Shown: positions 27,703 to 37,163 of the stretch, piece by piece | How the letters are laid out: each line of letters begins with the position of its first letter | Position numbering within the stretch: the first letter of the stretch is position 1 | NCBI RefSeq assembly: GCF_003600625.1 | Contig: NZ_CP032489.1 | Location: 1,736,001-1,800,000 of the forward strand | From: Arachidicoccus soli | GTDB lineage: Bacteria > Bacteroidota > Bacteroidia > Chitinophagales > Chitinophagaceae | DNA length: 64,000 nucleotides | Direction: 5' to 3' | Position numbers and translations under genes: made by a program | Notes under the pieces: generated by a model | What the model saw: the letters and a program-made list of their open reading frames with translations, nothing else | Told to the model about the DNA's origin: nothing | The model's database searches: none

Positions 27703-30700
27703 ATGAAAAATTTATTGATAACAAGCATTCTATTCTTGCTTTTACTAGTCGCCTGCAATGTAAAAAAGCCTATTATTTCAAATGAAAATACAAGTTCCAT
27801 AAATCTTGAAAAGAATTTTAATTCACCACCTGATTCTGTAAAACCCTGGATATATTGGTATTGGATTAATGATAATATTTCAAAGAAAGGTATTACCCAA
27901 GACCTTGAAACTATGGCCAAAGTAGGAATTGGAGAAGCCTTTATCGGCAATATTGGTTTGCCTGGAACACCCGACGGGAAAGTGCCATTTTTTAGTGAAG
28001 GCTGGTGGAAGCTCACAAAACATGCAATGCATGAAGGGGCGAGGACAGGCGTTAATATCGGGTTATTTAATGGCCCCGGATGGAGTCAGTCAGGTGGCCC
28101 TTGGATAAAACCCAATCAGTCGATGCGCTACTTGGTGCATAAAGATTGGAAGGTAGAAGGCCCGAAAAGATTTTCACAAAAATTAAAGATGGGCTACAAT
28201 GATTTTCAACAAGTGGCAGTTCTTGCCTTTCCCCAACCCAAAGACGAGGATAAAATCATTTCCAATAAGACGGCTAAAATTCATGCTGCACAGATTCAAA
28301 ATCTACAAGCGCTGTTTGATAATGATCCAATAACCTCAGCGGCCTTTCCGACAGGAGACAAATCAGTAACCATAGATATCTCCACTGAATCTCCCTTTAC
28401 TGCACGTAGCCTAACATTATATCCTTCCGGACAGCCCGCTTCCATGGATTGCGCCTTAGAAGACTTTAATCAGGATAAATGGCAAACCGTAAAAAAGTTT
28501 ACAATGGATCGGAGTAATCCGAATTTAAATGTCGGGCCTATGCCCTACGGGCCGGTAGCTATTTCATTTCCCGATGTGCGCAGTTCAAAGTTCAGGCTGG
28601 TGTTTTCCAATATACAAGGACAAGCCGGGCTTTCCGATATTCATCTGTCATCAGCCCCTAAACTGGATAACTATGTGGAAAAGCAATTAGGGAAAATGTA
28701 CCCCGCCCCACATCCTATGTGGGATGCTTATGAATGGCCTTCCCAGGCTGAAGTGAATGACAAGTCAATGGACATAGACCCTTCGGCTATTATTAACATT
28801 ACAAAATATCTTTCTAAGGACAGCACCCTTAGCTGGGATGTCCCTAAAGGCAATTGGATAATAGAAAGCATTGGTATGACACCTACTGGCGTTACAAATT
28901 CACCGGCTGTACCTGCCGGAACGGGCTTAGAGGTAGATAAGATGAATACAAAAGATATTACGGCTCATTTTAATGCTTTTGTCGGAAGGGTATTGGATAG
29001 TATTTCTCCTGAAGATAAGAAGGCCTTTAAACACGTAGTAGCAGATAGTTATGAAACCGGATCTGAAAACTGGACAGAAGGCTTCGATGAAGATTTTAAA
29101 AAACGATATGGTTATGACCCTAAGTTATGGCTTCCTGTATTATCAGGGCGAATCGTCAGAAGTGCTGATCAGTCCAATCGTTTTTTATGGGATATGCGTC
29201 GCTTAATTGCAACCAATATTGCTTATAAATATGTTGGAGGATTACGTAAACTAAGTGAAGCCCATGGTATGCAGACCTGGTTAGAAAATTATGGACATTG
29301 GGGATTCCCTTCAGAATTCTTGATGTATGGGGGGCAGTCCAATAATATTTCTGGTGAATTTTGGGCAGAAGGGGACTTAGGGAGCATCGAACTTCGGGAC
29401 GCTTCTTCCGCTGCGCATATTTATGGTAAGCGGCAGGTGTGGGCAGAATCCTTTACGGCAGGAGGTTTAGCATTCTTAAGATATCCTGCCATGCTGAAAA
29501 AACGGGGTGACTGGGCTTTTACACAAGGTGTAAACCATACCCTATTGCACGTATATATAGAACAGCCCTATGATAGCGTTCCTGGTATGAATGCCTGGTT
29601 TGGTACTGAATTTAATCGACAAAATACTTGGTTTGGACAATCCAAAGTGTGGATGGATTATATCCGCAGGTGCAATTATATGTTGCAAAGAGGTAAGCCC
29701 GTGGAAGATGTATGTTATTATATTGGCGAAGATGCACCTAAAATGACAGGTATTGAAGACCCAAAACTTCCCGAAGGATATTCTTTTGATTGGATCAATG
29801 CAGAAGTGATTGAAAATCGATTATCCGTAAAAAACGGTAACCTGGTATTGCCTGATGGACTGTCTTATCGTTTAATGGTTTTGTCACCTGAAAAGACGAT
29901 GCGTCCGGAAGTGTTGAAGAAGATCCGTGATTTGGTAGCTGCTGGTGCTACAATACTTGGAACACCACCGACACATTCTCCCAGTTTGGAAAATTATCCA
30001 ATGGCTGACAATGAAGTAAAGGAGATGGCGAGAAAACTTTGGCAGCATTGTGATGGGAAAAACCTCAAAGCAGTAAAGTTTGGGAAGGGAATGGTTTTGC
30101 GTGGGATGGATATGCAAACAGCACTAGATAAATTAGGCGTTATTCCCGATGTAAAAATTCCCCATGGTGCCCCTCTCCTCTATATTCACAGAAAAATGGC
30201 GGATGCCGATATTTATTTCCTGACAAATCAGAGCGATAGTATTGTTGAGGTTTCTCCAGCGTTCCGTGTGACAGGCAAACAGCCGGAATTATGGAATGCA
30301 GTCACCGGCACCATTCGTGCCTTACCTGCCTTTCAACAAGAAAAAGGAAAGACAATTGTACCTCTGAAATTTCAACCCTCCCAAAGTTGGTTTGTCGTAT
30401 TTAGAAAAACAGCCGATTCATCCAGTGCACAAACTATAGAAGATAACTTTCCTGATTTTAAACTAGTGCAACAAATAAGTGGACCCTGGCTTGTTACTTT
30501 TAATAATAAAATGCGCGGGCCTGCCCAACCTGTAATTTTTGAGAGATTAACAGACTGGTCAAAAAGCGATAATGATAGCATCCGGTATTATTCCGGCACC
30601 GCAGATTATCAGAAAAATTTTACTATCCGTCAATTGCCGGAAGGACGACAATTTTTTCTTAATCTCGGGAATGTAAACATCTTAGCACATGTTAAATTAA

Positions 30701-30954
30701 ATGGAATAGAAATCGGAGGCGTTTGGACTGCACCGTGGCAAATTAATATTACAGGAGCTTTAAGAAAGGGTGAAAATAAATTAGAAATCAGTGTAGTAAA
30801 TCTATGGGTAAATCGGTTAATTGGAGATAGCGGGCTGCCAATGGATCAACGTAAAACCTGGACACCTGTTAACCCTTACAATACCAATAGCAGCTTGCAA
30901 CCTTCCGGGTTATTGGGTCCAGTAACCATTCAATCCGTGAAATATCTAAAATAA
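27703..30954 (+). CDS. GH106 alpha-L-rhamnosidase, lipoprotein
   Basis: Large rhamnosidase of family GH106. The ATG at 27703 starts a signal peptide with lipobox LLLLVAC (Cys18); an ATG at 27682 would add 7 residues. The opening PWIYWYWINDNISKKGITQDLETMAKVGIGEAFI is the GH106 signature, followed by GLFNGPGWSQSGGPW, a galactose-binding-like segment, DSYETGSENWTEGFDEDF with acidic residues expected in the active site, VWAESFTAGG, and a C-terminal jelly-roll (VKLNGIEIGGVWTAPWQINI...). Length 1083 aa is usual. It stands as its own transcription unit, after a terminator and convergent with the GH43 group. With GH78 nearby it implies a glycan rich in rhamnose. Confidence 0.9.
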   Translation: MKNLLITSILFLLLLVACNVKKPIISNENTSSINLEKNFNSPPDSVKPWIYWYWINDNISKKGITQDLETMAKVGIGEAFIGNIGLPGTPDGKVPFFSEGWWKLTKHAMHEGARTGVNIGLFNGPGWSQSGGPWIKPNQSMRYLVHKDWKVEGPKRFSQKLKMGYNDFQQVAVLAFPQPKDEDKIISNKTAKIHAAQIQNLQALFDNDPITSAAFPTGDKSVTIDISTESPFTARSLTLYPSGQPASMDCALEDFNQDKWQTVKKFTMDRSNPNLNVGPMPYGPVAISFPDVRSSKFRLVFSNIQGQAGLSDIHLSSAPKLDNYVEKQLGKMYPAPHPMWDAYEWPSQAEVNDKSMDIDPSAIINITKYLSKDSTLSWDVPKGNWIIESIGMTPTGVTNSPAVPAGTGLEVDKMNTKDITAHFNAFVGRVLDSISPEDKKAFKHVVADSYETGSENWTEGFDEDFKKRYGYDPKLWLPVLSGRIVRSADQSNRFLWDMRRLIATNIAYKYVGGLRKLSEAHGMQTWLENYGHWGFPSEFLMYGGQSNNISGEFWAEGDLGSIELRDASSAAHIYGKRQVWAESFTAGGLAFLRYPAMLKKRGDWAFTQGVNHTLLHVYIEQPYDSVPGMNAWFGTEFNRQNTWFGQSKVWMDYIRRCNYMLQRGKPVEDVCYYIGEDAPKMTGIEDPKLPEGYSFDWINAEVIENRLSVKNGNLVLPDGLSYRLMVLSPEKTMRPEVLKKIRDLVAAGATILGTPPTHSPSLENYPMADNEVKEMARKLWQHCDGKNLKAVKFGKGMVLRGMDMQTALDKLGVIPDVKIPHGAPLLYIHRKMADADIYFLTNQSDSIVEVSPAFRVTGKQPELWNAVTGTIRALPAFQQEKGKTIVPLKFQPSQSWFVVFRKTADSSSAQTIEDNFPDFKLVQQISGPWLVTFNNKMRGPAQPVIFERLTDWSKSDNDSIRYYSGTADYQKNFTIRQLPEGRQFFLNLGNVNILAHVKLNGIEIGGVWTAPWQINITGALRKGENKLEISVVNLWVNRLIGDSGLPMDQRKTWTPVNPYNTNSSLQPSGLLGPVTIQSVKYLK

Positions 30955-31193
30955 AAAGAAATGTATATTAATTGCTGAATCATTCCTGAATAATCCGTTC
31001 TCTGAAACAACAAAAGGGGTTAAGGTATTCGCATAAACTATAATCAATATTTTGGTAATTTTATTTTTTATGAAATCAATGAAAGGTCCTTCAAAGCAAA
31101 TCTTTCTAAAAAATATTGTAAGTGACGCGATTAGGTAAAATAATGGCGGGCTATTTATTTAAATAATAGCTGTCACTATTCGTTCATCTTTTA

Positions 31194-32714
31194 TCAATGT
31201 TTTTCTTGAGAGATATGCGTTTCAAATTTCAATATGCTATTAGGCTCATATGTGAAAGTTCTACCGCCATCTTTACTAATCGATTCTTCCCCGTCGAAAG
31301 AAGGTGCCGGCTCACCAAATGCTGTACCATAGCAACCTTTTGTTGCATTAGAACGCAATACAATCCTGTATCTTTCATTTTTCTTAACCTGGATATTTGG
31401 TCGAATATGTATGTTTTTTGCAGACCAACCAATTCTATTTGAATCAATGGTTCCTGAATATAATGCACTGCCCTTTGGCTGGTTCTTTTCACCGGCCTTG
31501 AAAATATCTATTACCAGGTTGGCATTCGGATGATGCTCCTTAAATATGGTAATAGCTACTGTAGTTAATAAGCCCGACTGCAGTGCGGTAAAGGTTTGCG
31601 AATATTGGATTTGTTTTGCGATATCCCCTGTTAAAGTAAATCCGTTGTTCCTTAAAGATGAATCTAGGCTTATAAGCCTAGCTTTCGAATTACCTGTTAT
31701 AAAATTATAATTGGTTTCACAGTTGATGGGCTCTATTGCCCCGGCTGTATCAAAAGATAAAGGAGACCAAAAATAATTAGCCAATGCCTCATTTTTAGCT
31801 CCGTTGTTCCAAAGATCACTTCCATAAAGATAGATGGTTTTCGATTTCATTTTTATAACAGAAACAAATGAAGGCTGTCCGCCGCAAGAGTTATCACTTA
31901 TTTTTATGGGGTTTGACCAAGGCCCCAGTGGATTTGTAGCAGTCCGGTAAGAAGTGCCTGTGCCACCGCAATAGCCACAGTTAGGATCAGAGTATAGCAA
32001 ATAATAAATACCGTTACGTTTAAATAAACATGGAGCTTCGGTAGCGCTCTTTGTCACGGACTTTACGACTTCGCCGGTTCCAGACAAATAATCTCTGTCT
32101 AATTTTTCTATGTCAATTGCTCCCTGCGAACGCCAATCAGTATAAGCAATATAGGCCGTACCATCATCATCCACGAAGGTATCATGATCCCCATTATTTA
32201 ATCCCGCAACCGGCATATTACTATTTACTGCAAGGTGCGGTTCAGCCTTCTCCTTGAATGGACCGATAGGGTTTTTCGAAGTAAAGACACGATAACCCAC
32301 CCTGTTATCATAGACATTAATCCAAAGTACATACAATTGGGTGCTTTTATTATAAATAACATGCGGTCTAAAACAACCGTATGTATTGCCATTACATCTA
32401 CATTGCCAGGTTTTCGTTTCTGCATCAAAAAGGGCTCCCCTGTCCTTCCAGCTAACTAAATCTTTTGAGGAATAAACTTTAAAGCCACAAAAAGGAGCGC
32501 TTTTATTCCCCCATTCAAATCCACAATCATAGCTTGTTCCATATAAATAAAAAGTGCCATTGAAATACGCTATCTCTCCGTCATGCGCATCTACTGCATC
32601 TCCTGAAGTACTGAATCGAACCAGTTGTTGCCCTTCTTTATTAAAGTTTTGAATTTGTGCGTTCGATGCAAAAAAGCAAAAGAGCATAATGAAGCTGATC
32701 AATAATATTCTCAT
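31194..32714 (-). CDS. GH43-like secreted glycosidase, cysteine-rich
   Basis: Five-bladed propeller glycosidase of clan GH-F. Signal peptide ends FASNAQ. The three catalytic blocks are readable: VDAHDGEI (general base Asp), DHDTFVDDDGTAYIAYTDW (pKa-modulating Asp) and TKSATEAPCLFKRNGIYYLLYSD (general acid Glu). The C-terminal third is a separate beta domain. It holds many cysteines for this family: SYDCGFEW, APFCGF, WQCRCNGNTYGCFRPH, DPNCGYCGG, NSCGGQPS. Exo-beta-1,3-galactanases and arabinan enzymes are among the relatives; the subfamily is not determinable by eye. It is 43 bases after the isomerase-family gene, so the two are probably co-transcribed. Confidence 0.82.
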   Translation of the reverse strand: MRILLISFIMLFCFFASNAQIQNFNKEGQQLVRFSTSGDAVDAHDGEIAYFNGTFYLYGTSYDCGFEWGNKSAPFCGFKVYSSKDLVSWKDRGALFDAETKTWQCRCNGNTYGCFRPHVIYNKSTQLYVLWINVYDNRVGYRVFTSKNPIGPFKEKAEPHLAVNSNMPVAGLNNGDHDTFVDDDGTAYIAYTDWRSQGAIDIEKLDRDYLSGTGEVVKSVTKSATEAPCLFKRNGIYYLLYSDPNCGYCGGTGTSYRTATNPLGPWSNPIKISDNSCGGQPSFVSVIKMKSKTIYLYGSDLWNNGAKNEALANYFWSPLSFDTAGAIEPINCETNYNFITGNSKARLISLDSSLRNNGFTLTGDIAKQIQYSQTFTALQSGLLTTVAITIFKEHHPNANLVIDIFKAGEKNQPKGSALYSGTIDSNRIGWSAKNIHIRPNIQVKKNERYRIVLRSNATKGCYGTAFGEPAPSFDGEESISKDGGRTFTYEPNSILKFETHISQEKH

Positions 32715-32757
32715 CTATTTTATTTTATAGAAATTTTCAAATCGGTTGTCGGAAAAA

Positions 32758-34182
32758 TCAACAAATTTTAATCACCTGCATGTTTAACAATTTTCCCAAT
32801 TTTTCTATTTTAGTATGAATATGACCAACGCCTACCGCACAATGATGTGCAGGCCCATAGCTATTCCAGGCATTCAAAAAATCTCTTACCCCTATAGAAA
32901 ACCTGTATCTACTATTGGTATTGCCGATTTCCAAAATAGGGCCCGGAACAGATGCCGCTTCGGCAGTAAGAAATGCTAATTTCCCACCCTCTGATTCTAT
33001 TACAGATAAAAGTGTAACAGGGCCGTTTTTTACAGACATCTCCACAGACAAGCCGCTGCCAACCTTTCCATGATACACTTGTAATGGACAAACTTTTATT
33101 TTTCCTTCTGCAATAGATATATGCCCGGGTCCGTCATGTCCCATCAATACAACATCGTCCTTAAAGTCGACTGCATAATATTCGGTAAAAGAGCCTCCGG
33201 CTCCAAAACTATCCATAATCTTCATGGCTTGCACATTCTTTATTTCATATTCTCCTGCTACAGGAATGCCATGTGCGGTAAGCAATGAATTGCCTAAAAT
33301 TATAGAAGAGAAGGTCTCCAGATTTTGCGTCCCCTCACCTTTGTAGTAATAAGCAAGAGATCCCAAATTATATTTCTCAATAAGTTTATCAAGTGCCACT
33401 GAAGTGCGGGCAGCTTTTTCTAGTTCCTCCTTTGAACAATCGGGCTGTATATCGAAATGTTGATAAAAATCTAATGTTTTTCCTACTAATTGCTTTTCGG
33501 TAACACGCTCGCGTAGGGAACTAAGTTCATCTGCTTCAATGATTTCTATATGACCCCCAAAATGGGCATACTGAGCAGTCAAATCAGTATATACATCTAA
33601 CATCCCGCTATAATAGTTACCCATGCAGCCTAAGCGGTTATAAGACATTATTTTTTTTACGCGCGCAGCTTCTATCCATTCATTTATTTCACTCCAACAA
33701 AGATCATCACCGTCAAGTAATCCGGTAACCTGATGATAGGTAATGCCCGTTCTCTTAAACACATTGGCTATTTCCGGCACCGGGCAAGCTGAACAGTAGG
33801 CCAGCCACTCACCGGTCATCTTTGTCCTGTCTCTCATTTTATTAAAGGATGTATAGTCAATCGCGGCTTCAGGAGAAAGGTTCAAAATAATCACCGGTAC
33901 TTTTGCCTGTTGCACTACCGGTAAAACGGTAGAAGACAATGCATAAGTCGTCACGTACAGAAAAAGAATATCTACTTCCTTCTGCCTGAAATGACTACCC
34001 GTTTCAAAGGCTTTATCCGTGCTATCCACCATTCCGGCATTTATGATATTTGGATTGCACCCGCGCATTTTTTGCTCTACAACAGCAAGGTAGCCCAGTA
34101 GTCGCTCTTTTAAACCATCAAACTGTTCCCAATATGTTTCGAGCCCGATTGCAAATAAGCCTATCTTCAATTCACCTGCCAT
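32758..34182 (-). CDS. L-arabinose/L-fucose isomerase-family protein
   Basis: Probable cytoplasmic aldose-ketose isomerase (474 aa, no signal peptide). The fold of the arabinose/fucose isomerases is indicated by an N-terminal Rossmann-like half (IGLFAIGLETYWEQF, VDILFLYVTTYALSS) and a C-terminal half with the expected metal ligands: Glu in VAGEYEIKN, Glu in GSFTEYYAVDF, His in LMGHDGPGH and His in GPAHHCAVGVGH. It differs enough from AraA that the substrate is uncertain; rhamnose, fucose and arabinose are candidates from the neighbouring enzymes. No kinase or aldolase is encoded nearby, so the product must be handled by genes elsewhere. It lies between the acetyl-esterase-like gene (88 bases) and the GH43 gene (43 bases). 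Confidence 0.78.
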   Translation of the reverse strand: MAGELKIGLFAIGLETYWEQFDGLKERLLGYLAVVEQKMRGCNPNIINAGMVDSTDKAFETGSHFRQKEVDILFLYVTTYALSSTVLPVVQQAKVPVIILNLSPEAAIDYTSFNKMRDRTKMTGEWLAYCSACPVPEIANVFKRTGITYHQVTGLLDGDDLCWSEINEWIEAARVKKIMSYNRLGCMGNYYSGMLDVYTDLTAQYAHFGGHIEIIEADELSSLRERVTEKQLVGKTLDFYQHFDIQPDCSKEELEKAARTSVALDKLIEKYNLGSLAYYYKGEGTQNLETFSSIILGNSLLTAHGIPVAGEYEIKNVQAMKIMDSFGAGGSFTEYYAVDFKDDVVLMGHDGPGHISIAEGKIKVCPLQVYHGKVGSGLSVEMSVKNGPVTLLSVIESEGGKLAFLTAEAASVPGPILEIGNTNSRYRFSIGVRDFLNAWNSYGPAHHCAVGVGHIHTKIEKLGKLLNMQVIKIC

Positions 34183-34270
34183 TTAAACAAATTTTAATTT
34201 GATTTATAGTAATTTATTTCGCCAAAAATCTACCCAAATAGTATTTGAAATATATCCGGCAATAAATGTT

Positions 34271-35143
34271 TCATTTTTTCTTCTTCCAGTTTTCTGATAA
34301 GATCCATTTCAAACAAGGATCTATCCATTGCAGTTTTGCCGTTTTATTTTGCACCCCGAAGCCATGGCCTCCTTTGGCATATAAAAACATTCGGACAGGC
34401 ACATTGTGTTGTTGCAAAGCAGCCTCCAAATACAAACTGTTTTCAACTTTTACTATATCGTCATCGATAGCAGCTGTAATAAAGGTTGGCGGCGTATCGT
34501 CAGTCACTTGCAATTCATTAGAGAAATCTTTAATTTTCTCTGGGGTAATATTTGGACCAATTAAATTATTCCTGGATTGTAAATGCGTAAGGCTATCTGC
34601 GAAGCTTACAACAGGGTAAGTTGCCACGACAAAATCCGGCCTCAAACTAATATGTTTTTCATTTTTTAGTGCAGTTTGATTAAAGTGCGTTTCAACCGTT
34701 GTCACTAAATGACCACCTGCAGAAAAACCCATAATGCCTAACTTATCGGGGTTGATTTTAAATTCTTTTGCGTGTTCTCTAATAAAGAGAATCGCTTGCT
34801 GTGCATCGGTCAAAGGCACGATATCTTTATGAAACATTTTGTCAGCATTCGGAAGACGATAATCTAAAAGAAAAGCTGTAATACCCGCCTCATTAAGCTT
34901 CTTACAAGCAGGTATTCCTTCCACATTATTAGCTCTTCCCGCATAAGAGCCCCCTGAACAAACAATGACGACGATATTAGTTTTCTTATGTTCGGGAGCA
35001 TAATAAGTAAGGCGGGGGATCTCTGTACCATTTTTAGCATATAAAATAGCGCCATTGGGATACAGAGGAATAACCCTCTGTGCAAGAGCCCATTGAATAC
35101 TACATAAGATAAGCGCAATACATAGAATGTTTTTTTGCTTCAT
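34271..35143 (-). CDS. Secreted alpha/beta-hydrolase, acetyl-esterase-like
   Basis: Exported esterase (290 aa), signal peptide ending WALAQ. The alpha/beta-hydrolase elements are VVIVCSGGSYAGR (oxyanion region), GITAFLLDYRLP, the nucleophile elbow GFSAGGH (Ser141), AAIDDDIV (Asp) and KGGHGFGV (His). Such proteins in PULs remove acetyl groups from xylan, pectin or rhamnogalacturonan side chains. It is first of a three-gene group (esterase, isomerase-family protein, GH43). It lies 462 bases downstream of the GntR gene in the same direction. Confidence 0.85.
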   Translation of the reverse strand: MKQKNILCIALILCSIQWALAQRVIPLYPNGAILYAKNGTEIPRLTYYAPEHKKTNIVVIVCSGGSYAGRANNVEGIPACKKLNEAGITAFLLDYRLPNADKMFHKDIVPLTDAQQAILFIREHAKEFKINPDKLGIMGFSAGGHLVTTVETHFNQTALKNEKHISLRPDFVVATYPVVSFADSLTHLQSRNNLIGPNITPEKIKDFSNELQVTDDTPPTFITAAIDDDIVKVENSLYLEAALQQHNVPVRMFLYAKGGHGFGVQNKTAKLQWIDPCLKWILSENWKKKK

Positions 35144-35605
35144 AGACTTGTTGTTTTATTGGCATCGGCTGTCCAAAGAATTGATAAGATACGGCTATAA
35201 AAATAGCTTATTTTGATTATTAAACTGTCTCCTACTGTTTGCTGGCAATATTTTAAAGTAAGGCGAATTCTAAAACACATGGTGGATGATGGCAAGTTAA
35301 AATCTGAGGGCGTTGACAAAATGGACAAGATATTCTATTGAGTATAATCAGTTAGAAAACGACCAGTTGCTCAATAAGATGTTCAATAAAAAGAAATAGT
35401 AAATCAAGAAAACAAGATTATTGGATATAAAATTTTATGTAAAGACTTCCTGGCATTGGGTTGAATTTAGAGGGTTTTATCTGATTACCTCCTCAACTAA
35501 AAAAGATGTAGCTCCTCGGGCGGATACCTTATTTCTACCGGAAAGAATCCTGTTCAGAAACCTTATAGTGTCAATTATACGCCTTGGACAAACTACCAAT
35601 CGATT
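35144..35605. other. Spacer with possible decayed coding sequence
   Basis: No intact gene seen. On the plus strand a short frame at 35501-35611 reads SSGGYLISTGKNPVQKPYSV then NYTPWTNYQSIL and a stop. This looks protein-like but has no start. Upstream, 35421-35520 is open in another frame, as if a frameshift had separated the two. Around 35318-35399 another protein-like tail ends QLLNKMFNKKK-stop. Together these could be remnants of a lost gene, or chance. The end of the plus-strand frame runs 6 bases into the GntR gene on the other strand. Confidence 0.25.
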
Positions 35606-36640
35606 TTATAAAGAAGCCCGAAGTGTTAGATAAAAGGGAACAGAATAATTCTCCAGTCGTTTTTTAATGATCATTTCGGCTGCTTTCTTTCCCATCAATT
35701 GAAAGTCCGCTGAAATAGTAGTAATCCCATTAAGAATGATTTGTTTTATGGGCGTTTCATTATAAGAAATTATGCCCACCTCCTTACCTACTTCTAAATG
35801 AGATTCCAGCACTTTTTTTATTAAGGCCACTAAATCATCTTCCATTAAACTAATATATACGGAGCTCTTTTCTATTTGAATTGTTTGAATATTATTGATT
35901 ATTTCATAATCAAAGGCATAGTCCTGACAAAACCTGGAAAAACCTTTCAATATGCTATTTGGATGATAAGTATATTCGGGAAAAATGATCTTTAATTTGT
36001 CATATTTTTTTAACTGTTCTATTGCCTTTAAAAGTGTGTCGTAAATATTTTTTTCAAAATCTTCATATATAGCACCATAATCGCCCTGGATATTATCTAG
36101 TAATTGACTCATCAAAATCAATTTCCCGGGTGGAATTAGTTGATTTATTATTTCATAAGCTTTACCATTATCTTCTATAAAATGAGGAATGATTACATAG
36201 TACGAATAATCCACTTTTCTTCTTGTCAGTAGTTTTTTAAACAAGGGGAAATCATTATTGTAAATATAAAAATCAATGATAACATTGTTGCCCAGCGCCT
36301 TAGCAAAAGAATCGTATATGATTTTTTTGTGGACACTTAATTTATTAAAAATCAAGAAGATTTTAATTAGCCCTTGTGTATTTGTGTTCTTCACAAAATA
36401 ACCCTTACCGGGGACCGAATGAATGAAACCATTCTCCTTCAGATATCTATAAGCTTTCTCAACCGTATTGCGGCTGATATCAAATTCATATGCCATACCA
36501 TTAATGGAAGGAAGGATATAATCATCTTGAATATCACCGTCTTCGATACTTTTTGATATGGAGTTGGCTAATTGAATATATTTGGGCGTAATAGAATAGT
36601 TGTCAAACTCTATAATATTATAAATATTTTCTGAAATCAT
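35606..36640 (-). CDS. GntR-family regulator with periplasmic-binding-protein-like sensor domain
   Basis: Transcriptional regulator (344 aa). The N-terminal winged helix shows YIQLANSISKSIEDGDIQDDYILPS, EFDISRNTVEKAYRYLKENGFI and VPGKGYFV. The rest is a LacI/PBP1-like sugar-sensing domain ending GIISYNETPIKQIILNGITTISADFQLMGKKAAEMIIKK. This architecture is common in Bacteroidetes sugar regulators. The ATG at 36640 begins MISENIYN; an ATG at 36673 would add 11 hydrophobic residues and is less likely. It is divergent from the GH78 rhamnosidase gene and upstream of the esterase-isomerase-GH43 group, so it probably controls one or both in response to a released sugar. Confidence 0.88.
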   Translation of the reverse strand: MISENIYNIIEFDNYSITPKYIQLANSISKSIEDGDIQDDYILPSINGMAYEFDISRNTVEKAYRYLKENGFIHSVPGKGYFVKNTNTQGLIKIFLIFNKLSVHKKIIYDSFAKALGNNVIIDFYIYNNDFPLFKKLLTRRKVDYSYYVIIPHFIEDNGKAYEIINQLIPPGKLILMSQLLDNIQGDYGAIYEDFEKNIYDTLLKAIEQLKKYDKLKIIFPEYTYHPNSILKGFSRFCQDYAFDYEIINNIQTIQIEKSSVYISLMEDDLVALIKKVLESHLEVGKEVGIISYNETPIKQIILNGITTISADFQLMGKKAAEMIIKKRLENYSVPFYLTLRASL

Positions 36641-37163
36641 AATGTACAAAATTTTGTTGATAAAAAGCGGCATCTCAACAACTTGCGCATGATCAATAAG
36701 AGAAGCTTATTTTATAGAACCTTTATGCTTCAGGATAAATTATTCTTAGATCTGTTCATTTTTATATCAGATCCTTATCTCACTATTATTGAGCATACTG
36801 AAAATCGGTTTCTTAAAAGAACGTTCCTCACCATTACTGTACCAATAGGATAGAAAAACCGCTATTTATCACTAAAGATTTACTACCTGAACTTGCGCGC
36901 TTTTTTATTAGAAAGATTTTTAAGTCGTTTTATGACCAAACTCCTCCTACTAACCTCCTAGACTGTCGGAATTTTAAAAGGCCACTTTGAAAATGCTGCT
37001 TGGAATTTTATCTTTAGAGACAGTAAAGGATGGTTGAAGCAATGAAAAAAAGTAATATTGCATACGAATGTTATTTTGTTAAAAGGCTATTCATATAGAA
37101 ATACACCCTTCTATATATTTAGTCTCATTAATACGGATACCTAACTTAAAATTTAATTAAAAG
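36641..37163. promoter_or_regulatory. Divergent spacer between GntR and GH78 genes
   Basis: No intact gene. Plus-strand frames such as GILKGHFENAAWNF (about 36970-37045, ending in a stop) look weakly protein-like, but have no start. AAAATCGGTTTC at 36801-36812 is a degenerate match to the O1 operator core. The promoters of both flanking genes should be here, but I could not place them with confidence. Confidence 0.35.

Noticed and set aside
31150-31170. Hairpin GCTATT...AATAGC between GH106 and GH43 as terminator
   Set aside because: Only a 6-bp AT-rich stem with internal mismatches and no clear T-run.
35598-35608. AATCGATTTTA resembling the O2/O3 operator
   Set aside because: It overlaps the GntR 3' end and lacks the full palindrome and the GCAAAA tail.
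36801-36812. AAAATCGGTTTC near the GH78 promoter as LacI operator
   Set aside because: Only one good half-site and no TTTAGCA; kept as a note, not a feature.
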